Notes under the pieces: generated by a model
What the model was told of the DNA's origin: nothing
Databases searched by the model: none
Seen by the model: the letters and a program-made list of their open reading frames with translations, nothing else
Part shown: positions 15,363-23,044 of the stretch, piece after piece
Numbering within the stretch: position 1 is the first letter of the stretch
Layout: each line of letters begins with the position of its first letter
Made by a program: the position numbers and the translations under genes
DNA from: Candidatus Thorarchaeota archaeon
Lineage (GTDB): Archaea; Asgardarchaeota; Thorarchaeia; Thorarchaeales; Thorarchaeaceae
DNA: 36,059 nt
NCBI GenBank assembly: GCA_018238375.1
Contig: JABCTJ010000130.1
Location: forward strand, 1-36,059
Direction: 5' to 3'

Positions 15363-16124
15363 ATGCAGCTGGTACCCGACATCGTCACAATGGGAGTAGT
15401 AGCAAGTCTTCTGGCAGGCGCCGCAACAGGACTGGGAGCAATTCCAGTTCTGATTGGAGGCAAGCCCAGTCGAAGGACTCTGGACATCATGCTTGGATTT
15501 GCTGCGGGAGTGATGCTTGCAGCCTCTGCATTCAGCTTACTCGTACCGGCACTGGCACATCCACTAGGAGGGGTCTGGGTAGTCGCCCTAGGCTTTGCAC
15601 TTGGTGGTTTCTTCGTTCATGTCGCGGACAAGTTCCTTCCACATGAGCACTTCGAAACTGGACCTGAGGGCCCGCCCTCTGCGATGTCACGTATCTGGCT
15701 TTTTGTTATCGCAATAACAATCCACAACTTCCCTGAGGGGCTTGCAGTCGGTGTTGCTTTTGGGGCAGAAGACATGGGCACAGGGATCGCAATCGCCATA
15801 GCAATCGGGCTTCAGAACATCCCTGAAGGGCTTGCAGTGGCTGCTCCACTTGTTAGAGAAGGATATTCAAAGTGGAAGGCTGGAGGTATTGCACTGCTCA
15901 CTGGTTTAGTCGAACCAATCGGAGGCCTCATCGGAGTTTCTGTTGTAACATTCGCGCAGTTCCTGCTCCCGTATGGCCTAGCCTTCGCTGCTGGCGCAAT
16001 GATATTCGTAGTGAGTGATGAGATAGTGCCAGAAAGCCATTCTGGTGGCTTTGCGCGAATCGCGACAATCGGGCTCATGGCAGGATTCATACTCATGATG
16101 GTTCTGGATAACGTGTTTGGATGA
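15363..16124 (+). CDS. ZIP-family metal transporter
   Basis: A 253-residue membrane transporter, probably taking up Zn2+ or other divalent metals into the cytoplasm. Metal-site motifs are HNFPEGLAVG (about residues 121-130) in one helix and QNIPEGLAVA (151-160) in the next, as in ZupT/GufA members. A short loop with HEHFE (about 94-98) sits between the early and central helices. About eight hydrophobic segments are visible. It stands alone just after the CAU tRNA, and no metal regulator is adjacent. Confidence 0.9.
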   Translation: MQLVPDIVTMGVVASLLAGAATGLGAIPVLIGGKPSRRTLDIMLGFAAGVMLAASAFSLLVPALAHPLGGVWVVALGFALGGFFVHVADKFLPHEHFETGPEGPPSAMSRIWLFVIAITIHNFPEGLAVGVAFGAEDMGTGIAIAIAIGLQNIPEGLAVAAPLVREGYSKWKAGGIALLTGLVEPIGGLIGVSVVTFAQFLLPYGLAFAAGAMIFVVSDEIVPESHSGGFARIATIGLMAGFILMMVLDNVFG

Positions 16125-16249
16125 ATCGTCGAAGGGCGCAGGACAGCAATCCTGATATCGCAGCGCATCACTTCCTGAAACGTGTAGGAAGCCCAACCAT
16201 ATATGCGGAACTTGCAGCAAAGCAAGTGGCCGCTTGAGAGGGAGTCACA

Positions 16250-18640
16250 TTGCCACGTTTCGCGAGCGAACGAAGTCATCCGAAGAAAGATAGGATTGAA
16301 GTGAAGGACTCAGATTCCAAGGAAACCCAGAGTGAAAAACTGGAGTTTGTGACGGAGTCGAAGCGAGCGGAATCGATTGAGAAAAAGCTAGAGGAATCAT
16401 TTGAGGACCTAGGCAAGCTGGAATATGACGACCCCTCAAAAGAAACCAGAAATGACAAACTTGCAGAGGCTTTCAAGGAACTTGAGGCACAAGAGAGGGT
16501 GGGGCAAATCGAGTCTTCAGACCAGATACTTGATTCTGAAACTCCAAGAAGATTTGGAGAAATTTACTCGTTGAATGAACTCGATGAATCTCTGAAGCAA
16601 TGCCCTGAGCGGCGAATACAGAGAAGCTTCGAGAATGATTACCGAAAGGCAAAGGCGTACTTTGAGTCGGAGGAGGCTACTGAGCGCGAAAAGGGAGCGG
16701 ACGAAGATGTGGATTCAGCAAGATCAAAGCTTGTTGAAGACATGGAAAAGCGAGAACAAAGGCGGAGATTCGAAGAGGACCATGGCGGGCTTCCCGAGGT
16801 GTCCATCAAGTCAATGAATGATGTGGACAATCTGATTGTGAAACATCCCGACATGAAAAGAAGTAAGAAATTCGAAACGATGTATAGACATTGTGAAATC
16901 TATTTCGAGGTAAAGGATGATTGGTCCAAGACTCGGGAGGAGCTCTCACAGATTCATGATGTTTGCAACACACGCGCGGGCAATTGGCGAGCAGGAAAGG
17001 AACCAACTATGATATCCACTCTTCGCAAGCGTGAGGAGGAGAAAATCATCAGGGAATGGGCGGCGAGTCAATCAGAAATCGAGTCTATTAAGCCACAGAC
17101 AGTAGATAACACATCCGATCTAGGGAGAACCGACTCCGGAGCAGTTCACAAAATCAGCTCGGAAGTAGTGCATCAATCACTAGAAGGAATTGGGGAATCG
17201 AAATCATGGAAAGACAGGGAGGTCGCTGCATCTATTGAGAGGATGTATCGAAATCAGGTGAATGAGCGGCAGCATATCTACATTGCAGACTTGCGGAAAG
17301 ATTCGGGATGGAATCAGACCCAACTGAGGGACTTCGAGAAGTACGTCCAGACGAACCAACGGAGCCTAGAGAAGTCCCTAGCTGCCATCAGTCTACCTGA
17401 AGGCGTCCAAGAACCCCGATTATCGATGGCTGATGGCCGATTATACGTCTGGACACCTAAGCTAAGGGCAGATGAGCTCCTTAATGCCTACGAGAAGCAG
17501 TTTTTCTATTTCCAAAACAACGGGGGTGTAGCGCGGCTTGTGGAAGACCTTCAGAAGCAACTGCAGCTGGAAGGCAGCCTTCACAAGGCCCATGGTCATC
17601 TCAATGAACTGATTAGGCAGTCCATCGCCAGTGACAGCGGCCCACCGCTCAAAGCAAGTCCATTCCATGTTAAGGGTCAACGTGTGGAGGGGAGAGTTCT
17701 CAGATTCTATCTTGATGCAATGGGAATGTCACTAACTGATCTTGAAGGAAGGATTACGAAAATTGCGGGCCCGAATGGTCAGGCGGGGATTAAGAATCCG
17801 AGATTCCCAAAGGGTGAGGAATTGGAGGTTTCAATGGCACGCCTCACCGCATCGATTGTGAGCGACGGCCATCTCAGGGAATCGGGAAGGATAACATATC
17901 TTGAGAAGAACCTAGAACGGATTGAAAGGGTCAGACAGATACTCACCAACTTTGGAGATATCAAGGTCGAGGGTGGTTTTCGAAAGGGTGTGTATGAGAT
18001 TCACATCCCATGTCAGATTGGATTAGCCCTAATAGAATGGGGAATGACACCGGGAGATAAAGCCATCCACAATCCTGGCCTTTCTGAAAGGATTCTGAAT
18101 GGCTCGGAGAGAGTGAGAGGTGCCTATCTTGAGGAACTAATCCCTGAGGATGGCTATTTCCATCCATCTACCGGATTCGCATGGAATCGTAGTCATGCAC
18201 TTCATGCAGGTAACAAGACTGCTGATTCCGGATTCGAACAGAGGATCTCGCAAGACGAGGTCAGCTTAATGCAGGAATTTGGGACGAAAAGCAAGAAACT
18301 GGTTAAGCGAAAGAGTATTTCCTATGGAGCCCTAAAAGAACTGCAAACACATGATGACCATAGGTTCGCAGATGCTGCTAGGAATCTCGTTCAGGCCATA
18401 AATGAGAATCCTAATCGGCTAATTAGAGATGAATGTCGAATAGCTGAGAGTCTCGGAATCCAAGTCACGTTATTACCCGACCAAGTCAGATACTCCCTTG
18501 CCACTGGCAGAGTATCCGTAAGATGGAGAGCGTCCACGACTAGCGTGGATGATGCTCTTCGATGGGCAGACATTTGTCCTCCGAACGACATCGAGAAGAA
18601 GCAAGTTGTAGAGAATTGGCAGCGGAAGAGAGCTGATTGA
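16250..18640 (+). CDS. Large orphan protein with two LAGLIDADG-like motifs and an internal repeat
   Basis: A 796-residue protein I cannot name. The start is TTG with GGGAG five bases upstream. Residues 1 to about 340 are charged and helical and hold an imperfect repeat: IYSLNELDESL...FENDYRKAKAYFE (about 104-140) and IKSMNDVDNLI...FETMYRHCEIYFE (about 185-223). From about residue 480 the protein resembles the LAGLIDADG endonuclease fold. LTASIVSDGHL (about 531-541) and LEELIPEDGYF (about 626-636) both fit L...(I/L)...DG with the acidic residue kept, separated by a fold-sized ~95 residues. There are no intein splice motifs. It may be a free-standing nuclease or a DNA-binding protein built from that fold. 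No neighbouring partner genes. Confidence 0.72.
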   Translation: MPRFASERSHPKKDRIEVKDSDSKETQSEKLEFVTESKRAESIEKKLEESFEDLGKLEYDDPSKETRNDKLAEAFKELEAQERVGQIESSDQILDSETPRRFGEIYSLNELDESLKQCPERRIQRSFENDYRKAKAYFESEEATEREKGADEDVDSARSKLVEDMEKREQRRRFEEDHGGLPEVSIKSMNDVDNLIVKHPDMKRSKKFETMYRHCEIYFEVKDDWSKTREELSQIHDVCNTRAGNWRAGKEPTMISTLRKREEEKIIREWAASQSEIESIKPQTVDNTSDLGRTDSGAVHKISSEVVHQSLEGIGESKSWKDREVAASIERMYRNQVNERQHIYIADLRKDSGWNQTQLRDFEKYVQTNQRSLEKSLAAISLPEGVQEPRLSMADGRLYVWTPKLRADELLNAYEKQFFYFQNNGGVARLVEDLQKQLQLEGSLHKAHGHLNELIRQSIASDSGPPLKASPFHVKGQRVEGRVLRFYLDAMGMSLTDLEGRITKIAGPNGQAGIKNPRFPKGEELEVSMARLTASIVSDGHLRESGRITYLEKNLERIERVRQILTNFGDIKVEGGFRKGVYEIHIPCQIGLALIEWGMTPGDKAIHNPGLSERILNGSERVRGAYLEELIPEDGYFHPSTGFAWNRSHALHAGNKTADSGFEQRISQDEVSLMQEFGTKSKKLVKRKSISYGALKELQTHDDHRFADAARNLVQAINENPNRLIRDECRIAESLGIQVTLLPDQVRYSLATGRVSVRWRASTTSVDDALRWADICPPNDIEKKQVVENWQRKRAD

Positions 18641-18713
18641 CTAAGCTGCAAACAGCATTATCAGAGAGTGTATTGAAAGGTTAAATGAGTGTGTGGAAGC
18701 GCCGCCGGGAGGG

Positions 18714-18743
18714 GTGTCGTACGTCATGGATGTCATGACGTTT
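18714..18743 (-). other. tRNA-Asn intron 3 (T-loop)
   Basis: 30 nt inserted in the T-loop after TTCGA(G). It contains the perfect 8-bp hairpin ACGTCATG-ACATC-CATGACGT. Flanking TCG/CGA can form a short central helix, so a relaxed bulge-helix-bulge is plausible. Boundaries are uncertain by one or two bases. Confidence 0.72.
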
Positions 18744-18757
18744 CTCGAACCTCCGAC

Positions 18758-18787
18758 CATTAGCCGCACACCACGATATGTGATGCA
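18758..18787 (-). other. tRNA-Asn intron 2 (variable region)
   Basis: 30 nt between the 3' strand of the anticodon stem and the T stem; the mature variable loop would be AGGTC or TGGTC. It contains the hairpin CATCAC-ATATC-GTGGTG (6 bp, one U-G). Its bulge-helix-bulge is less regular than that of intron 1, and the ends can slide by up to two bases. Confidence 0.68.
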
Positions 18788-18795
18788 CTACAACT

Positions 18796-18824
18796 GTCTG
18801 GCTCTCAACCAACCGGTTGAAAGG
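18796..18824 (-). other. tRNA-Asn intron 1 (anticodon loop, 37/38)
   Basis: 29 nt at the canonical 37/38 site. The hairpin CTTTCAACC-GGTT-GGTTGAGAG (9 bp with one U-G) is joined to the anticodon stem by a central CTG/CAG helix and 3-nt bulges TAC and ACA, the layout recognised by archaeal tRNA splicing endonuclease. Confidence 0.82.
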
Positions 18825-18890
18825 TAACAGGCTGTCGCTCTACCAACTGAGCCACGGCGGCATGATTCGAGTCGGTGTGACCCAGGGGTT

Positions 18891-18902
18891 GCAATATTAA
18901 CG
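18891..18902 (-). promoter_or_regulatory. Putative TATA box for tRNA-Asn
   Basis: Reverse-strand CGTTAATATTGC is centred about 35 bp upstream of the tRNA-Asn 5' end. It shares its core with the boxes before the other two tRNA genes and supports this being an expressed gene. Confidence 0.5.
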
Positions 18903-18945
18903 TTGCTGTTTCGCAATGCCACTCCCGGTGGCGCCACTCCTTCTG

Positions 18946-19224
18946 TTACGAGTCTGGTATCGCATTCCGGGTGATTTTGTATACCACTTGATGTTTATAG
19001 TCACTGCAGCCTACCGTCGTACTAGTCCCATCATCTTCAAAACCATCGAAGCTCCCTCCTGATAGCATGACCAGTATCATTGGCCACATGATGCAGAACG
19101 AAGTCGGGCACATTTTGCCCCTGTCTTCAGGGTATCTGTAGACATCTCCAATCTTCTGGTCCATGGAGCATTTTCCTTCACCAAGAATGTCAATTACCTC
19201 TATCTTCACATTGTACTTCGGCAT
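18946..19224 (-). CDS. TIGR04076-like small protein
   Basis: Recognised from memory of the family pattern VKIEVIDILGEGKC...GDVYRYPEDRGKMCPTSFCIMWPMILVMLSGGSFDGFEDDGTS...CSDYKHQVVYKI. These are short proteins of unknown function with conserved cysteines (here in GKCS, GKMCP and GCSDYKH) that might bind a metal. I take the ATG at 19224 (MPKYNVKIEV, 92 residues) as the start; the ORF-track extension to 19326 adds a basic stretch that overlaps the divergent gene and has no family match I recognise. Function unknown. Confidence 0.65.
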   Translation of the reverse strand: MPKYNVKIEVIDILGEGKCSMDQKIGDVYRYPEDRGKMCPTSFCIMWPMILVMLSGGSFDGFEDDGTSTTVGCSDYKHQVVYKITRNAIPDS

Positions 19225-19310
19225 AGGAATCACAACTGGCACTCTGGTTTTGCCCCTCGCCCTATTTGAAAGAGATTGCCTGCGCAGAGCCATTGGGTGG
19301 CCCTGCAATA

Positions 19311-20000
19311 ATGGATTTTCCAGCAATTCGAGCTGTGATACTGATACAGCTAAGGAATAATACGGAGGATGTCCTACAAACGACTATGTCGCCGCAAGAT
19401 ACTGACAGCGATTTGATTCCCATGCTCTGGTGTCCAATCATTCCACCAGAGGAATTGAGCAAGTTAGGTGAACATGAGGAAGACGTTCGCAAGGTCAGAG
19501 AAGTCTATGACGACTGGCGAGCGTCCATGAGCCACAAGGAAATCAAGGGAAGCGATGCAGGACTATACCTTGACAGATTACGCATGCTCATGATCGGAAT
19601 AGGTATTGCTTCAGGAACCAATAGATTGTTCGCTGAAACTGTTCAGTCCATTATATCGCGCCGTCTCAGAAAACAAACCCTATACTTGGCCTCAGTCCTA
19701 CCGGAGGATACCCCCCCAAAGAAGGCAGTCAAACGAACACTGTCTGAGTTCTTCTCTGAGCTGAAGTTCATGCGGGACATTGACCCAGAAGAGGAGATTA
19801 AGACTGCTGCCATATCTAGATCTAGCGACTCGGGAGGCGCCATCATGAACAGGCTCCGGAGTATGTTCTCGAAGAAAGATGGCGGTTCAGCCCAACTCGA
19901 TGACGCTACAATGCGGAGAGCAAGTGTAGAAGCCACGAGGATACTGGTGAAAGTCTATGTGCAGCTTCTCAGTCCGGACCCGTGGGGATCTGCAGCCTGA
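19311..20000 (+). CDS. Hypothetical protein, alpha-helical
   Basis: I do not recognise this protein. From the ATG at 19311 (MDFPAIRAV) it has 229 residues; the track's TTG start adds 15 residues with no support. It has no clear membrane segment or signal peptide. It opens with a possible beta strand (AIRAVILIQL), then LIPMLWCPIIPPEEL, and is mostly charged helix afterwards, with a basic, Ser/Gly-rich linker (SRSSDSGGAIMNRLRSMFSKKDGG) before a last helix. It faces the phosphoesterase/MutS-like pair convergently, 21 nt apart. It is probably real, since it fills the space without a competing frame and uses codons like its neighbours. Confidence 0.6.
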   Translation: MDFPAIRAVILIQLRNNTEDVLQTTMSPQDTDSDLIPMLWCPIIPPEELSKLGEHEEDVRKVREVYDDWRASMSHKEIKGSDAGLYLDRLRMLMIGIGIASGTNRLFAETVQSIISRRLRKQTLYLASVLPEDTPPKKAVKRTLSEFFSELKFMRDIDPEEEIKTAAISRSSDSGGAIMNRLRSMFSKKDGGSAQLDDATMRRASVEATRILVKVYVQLLSPDPWGSAA

Positions 20001-20021
20001 AATCGTACGGGCTGTTGTCCA

Positions 20022-20627
20022 TTACTCTGAACGAAACATGTCGCCATTTTTCTTGTGGAATAGCAGCTCCGACTTCTTCACCAAGTGCCAATCGGTGTTG
20101 TAGAGAATCACTCTTACATCGCTGCTGGATATCTCAAGTTCGACAAAACTGGCATCATCACGTCCCCTCCAGCCACTTGTGGCACCTGAGATTGTGCCGG
20201 GGTTAATCATCAGCTTGCCCTCATAGAGGTCAATTGCGGGCTTGTGGGTATGACCATGAATCCCAATGTCTGCGCCCACGCGGCAGAGTATATCGTGAAA
20301 TTGCTTGATGCTACCCCTTGGCTTTAGTTGTGTGCCATGAAGCAGAAGAACGTTCAGACCCTCAATCTGTAGCTGCTCGTGGAACCTGTAATCGTGACCA
20401 TAATCCATATTGCCTTTGACAATGTAGCACTTAGGCAGGGGAGGAAGGGCTGCCCTCATTGCCTGCTCGCGCACTATGTCACCCGTCACGAGCGCTAAAT
20501 TGTACTGTGTCTGTTTTATTTGCTCATAGAAGCTGGCGGGTATCGAGTCCGTTCGAGTTGGCATATGTGTGTCGCCAAAGACTAGAATTTTCTGCGTTTT
20601 CACCCCAACCTTCACGGGTTCTATCAT
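20022..20627 (-). CDS. Vps29/YfcE-like metallophosphoesterase
   Basis: A single calcineurin-like phosphoesterase domain. Two-metal-site residues are all present: FGDTHMP, VTGDIV, VKGNMDY, LLHGTQ and GHTHKP, so it should be catalytically competent. Beyond the common YfcE core it has features I associate with eukaryotic Vps29, the retromer subunit: GDTHMPTRTDSIPASF (Vps29: GDLHIPHR...LPAKF), INPGTISGA (INPGSATGA) and a late DDASFVELEI strand. It lies 7 nt downstream of the MutS-related gene on the same strand, probably one operon. It could be a housekeeping phosphodiesterase instead; eukaryotic-style function is inference. Confidence 0.8.
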   Translation of the reverse strand: MIEPVKVGVKTQKILVFGDTHMPTRTDSIPASFYEQIKQTQYNLALVTGDIVREQAMRAALPPLPKCYIVKGNMDYGHDYRFHEQLQIEGLNVLLLHGTQLKPRGSIKQFHDILCRVGADIGIHGHTHKPAIDLYEGKLMINPGTISGATSGWRGRDDASFVELEISSSDVRVILYNTDWHLVKKSELLFHKKNGDMFRSE

Positions 20628-20634
20628 TTGCAGC

Positions 20635-22926
20635 CTATTCGGACCGTTCTCGCGTTAAATTGTCTAATATCTTCGAGTAAACCTCTCGTTTCTTCCCCTT
20701 AGCCATCTTTGTGAGCCGTTCGACTATGAGTTCCGGGGTGCTCCTAGCAAGATGGCCAAAGCGGGGCGTCCTATCAACAATGAGTTCTAAGTTCTCATCG
20801 AGGCCCTTCGCCTCAATGCCATCAATCCTCATGGGCACGTTTGTGGATTCTCGGACTTCCTTTGCTAAATGGCTACAGATAACTGTGCAGCTTTTTGGGT
20901 CGCTCTGTAATATCTCAACCAAGCCGGCAATGACATTGGCAGCGCTTCCGGGTTCTGTTATTGCTTCAATTTCATCGAAAAGAACCAGCTTCGACTTGGT
21001 AGACACAACGATGTCTGCGAACTGTTTCAGTGTCGTTTCAAAAGCGCCCGCATTGACTACGCCGCGACTCTTGTAGAAGAAGTAAAGTTCCTCGAATATA
21101 CGAATATTAGCTTCCCTCGCTGGTACGGGGAAGCCGGTCTGTGCCATCGCCACAATCTGAGCAAGCGTCTGTATTGTCGTGGTCTTGCCACCACTATTGG
21201 CTCCTGAGAGAATGACACAATTTTCGCCGTGGGTTCCATCCGGTTGGAAAGGCGTCTTTCCAATGGCGTAATCAATTGGCTGCACTTTGCCATGTTTCCC
21301 CTTCAGCATACTCTCAACAAGGAATACATTACTGGCTCCTTGGATGCCAACGCCCTCGTAGTCCAATGATAGATCTGGAGTTTTGAGGTCATAGTCCTTA
21401 GCAAACGATCCAACTGCTAGGAACAAATCAAATTCAAGCAAAGTCTGTACTGCCGTCGTCACTGTTTCTTTGAGCTCGTCAAGCTGCGATGCAATCTTCT
21501 TGATGATGACGAATTGCTTGTCTGCATAGATTCGTCTGAGTTTATCCTCAAGGGTGTTAATCTGAGTCGGAACCATCTTCACCGGAAGTGCGATTTCCTC
21601 ACTGACTACTCCGGTGGCCCAATCGGCCTCTTTTACGCTGAGCCCAAGCATCTGAACAAGCCGGTCCTCGGCATCTTGCACGCTTGCAGTGAATGTTTCA
21701 ATAATTTCTGCTGGCAACATGTTCCGCAGAGCACTTCCCTCTGCCCCTTCCATATCTGCAGACTGTAGTATATTGATAATTTGTTGACCACCAAGCTTGA
21801 TCTCGCTCTTCGTGATTCTAGTCCTAATCTCTTCATTCAGCCATGACTCTATTTCAGCAACAGCAGTCGGAAATACCTTGACTGCATTTCTGAATCTATC
21901 CAGTTCAGAGTCCATCCCCTCAGTAATACTTCCATCTTCCTGAAGGTTCTCTAGAATCTCATTCACCTTAGAGAGATTCTCGAAATCAAGACTGTCCCTG
22001 AATCTCTTCATGGACTCGTTGTCTGGAAGCGTATTGAAAGTTTCAGCAAGTTTGCATGCAGCTTCGATGACTTTGTAGTTTCTTGAATAGAAACTGATTG
22101 TTCTTTCTGGCAGGAGTTTGTCAACGGTCCAATCCTTGCCAAGCATCTCAACATTATCAAACATGTCCAATGCGTCATCGAGTACGCCGAACGGTGATAT
22201 GAAGAGCACTAGGTCGTAGCCTTTTGCATAGTCTGCTCCACTCTCGCCCTCAGACAGAACATAGACCGGACACCATCTGTCTACTCGCTCGTTTATCAGG
22301 ATATCAAAGACCTTGTCGTCGTTTGTGATAATGACCCGTCCCTCAAGCCTCCTAGGTTTCACTTTTCTATACAGGCCACGCACGTTGCTCAGGAGGACTC
22401 CGAGCGAGTCAATCGACTCCTGTGTGAGATTGTGAGCAAGCTCTGAAGCATCCGCAAAATACTCTTGCCGCTCACGAATAACATCAATCTTTTCCTGAGG
22501 CAGAGGGAAATAGAGGAGTAGCTTGTCCTTACCATAGCTCGTCTTAGCGTATCCACGGATTATTCCGAGCACCTGATCGAATATCTTGCGCATATCAGCA
22601 CTCCGAAGAATCGTGTTTGCACTAACACCGAATTCAGCCTCAAAGGCACCTTTCACGATATTCACTGCTTGTCTTGAGCCAATTCCTGGCACGGTTGCCA
22701 CAAGATCAACACGCGAGTCTAGGATGACCTTGAGAGCGACTGCTTCACTACCAAAGTGGTCTGTAAGGGCCTTCTTGACCTTCTCACCTACTCCTGGAAT
22801 GGCTGATAGACTCTCTATGCTCAAGCTTTCTTCCCCTGTGTCATAGCTGTATTCTGTCGTCATCGGTGGCGCCTTTAAAGCGTTGACTCTCGTGTGCCAT
22901 GAGTCGTGTAGTTCGCGATTAACCAT
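20635..22926 (-). CDS. MutS-related ATPase with N-terminal helix-hairpin-helix
   Basis: The C-terminal third is the MutS ABC-type ATPase: Walker A SGANSGGKTTT and Walker B KLVLFDEIEAITEPGS, followed by CSHLAKEVRE. The N-terminus has two helix-hairpin-helix motifs (LSAIPGVGEKVKKAL and VATVPGIGSRQAVNIVKG) that would contact DNA. The middle is helical and matches no mismatch-recognition domain I can see, and there is no Smr nuclease domain at the end. This is the archaeal MutS-like group, not MutS1; its role in recombination or repair is not established here. Starts at 22983, 22926 and 22863 are possible; I prefer 22926 because AGGAGG lies upstream, although its 11-nt spacing is long. Confidence 0.8.
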   Translation of the reverse strand: MVNRELHDSWHTRVNALKAPPMTTEYSYDTGEESLSIESLSAIPGVGEKVKKALTDHFGSEAVALKVILDSRVDLVATVPGIGSRQAVNIVKGAFEAEFGVSANTILRSADMRKIFDQVLGIIRGYAKTSYGKDKLLLYFPLPQEKIDVIRERQEYFADASELAHNLTQESIDSLGVLLSNVRGLYRKVKPRRLEGRVIITNDDKVFDILINERVDRWCPVYVLSEGESGADYAKGYDLVLFISPFGVLDDALDMFDNVEMLGKDWTVDKLLPERTISFYSRNYKVIEAACKLAETFNTLPDNESMKRFRDSLDFENLSKVNEILENLQEDGSITEGMDSELDRFRNAVKVFPTAVAEIESWLNEEIRTRITKSEIKLGGQQIINILQSADMEGAEGSALRNMLPAEIIETFTASVQDAEDRLVQMLGLSVKEADWATGVVSEEIALPVKMVPTQINTLEDKLRRIYADKQFVIIKKIASQLDELKETVTTAVQTLLEFDLFLAVGSFAKDYDLKTPDLSLDYEGVGIQGASNVFLVESMLKGKHGKVQPIDYAIGKTPFQPDGTHGENCVILSGANSGGKTTTIQTLAQIVAMAQTGFPVPAREANIRIFEELYFFYKSRGVVNAGAFETTLKQFADIVVSTKSKLVLFDEIEAITEPGSAANVIAGLVEILQSDPKSCTVICSHLAKEVRESTNVPMRIDGIEAKGLDENLELIVDRTPRFGHLARSTPELIVERLTKMAKGKKREVYSKILDNLTRERSE

Positions 22927-23044
22927 CTGTAAAAAATACCTCCTTTGTGCATACCGCCTTGACTGTTTATTCCGGACATACATTCAAAACCTCGTACAAA
23001 ATTGAGCTGATGCGCTACCCGGGCAGATTCTGGCGCCAAATGGA

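Larger units (their letters stand above)
18700..18861 (-). tRNA. tRNA-Asn(GUU) with three predicted introns
   Basis: The precursor is 162 nt. Removing 29+30+30 nt gives a 73-nt cloverleaf: acceptor GCCGCCG/CGGCGGC, D arm GCTC-AGTTGGTA-GAGC, anticodon stem ACAGC/GTTGT (one G-U), loop CTGTTAA, variable AGGTC, T stem GGAGG/CCTCC, discriminator G as in archaeal tRNA-Asn. Without the introns removed, neither the anticodon stem nor the T arm can close. Intron 1 is at 37/38, intron 2 in the variable region and intron 3 in the T-loop. Each contains a hairpin, and intron 1 fits a bulge-helix-bulge with 3-nt bulges TAC and ACA. Exact ends of introns 2 and 3 can slide by 1-3 nt. Confidence 0.88.

Noticed and set aside
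19225-19326. N-terminal extension of the TIGR04076-like protein
   Set aside because: Overlaps the divergent gene and precedes the conserved MPKYNVKIEV start.
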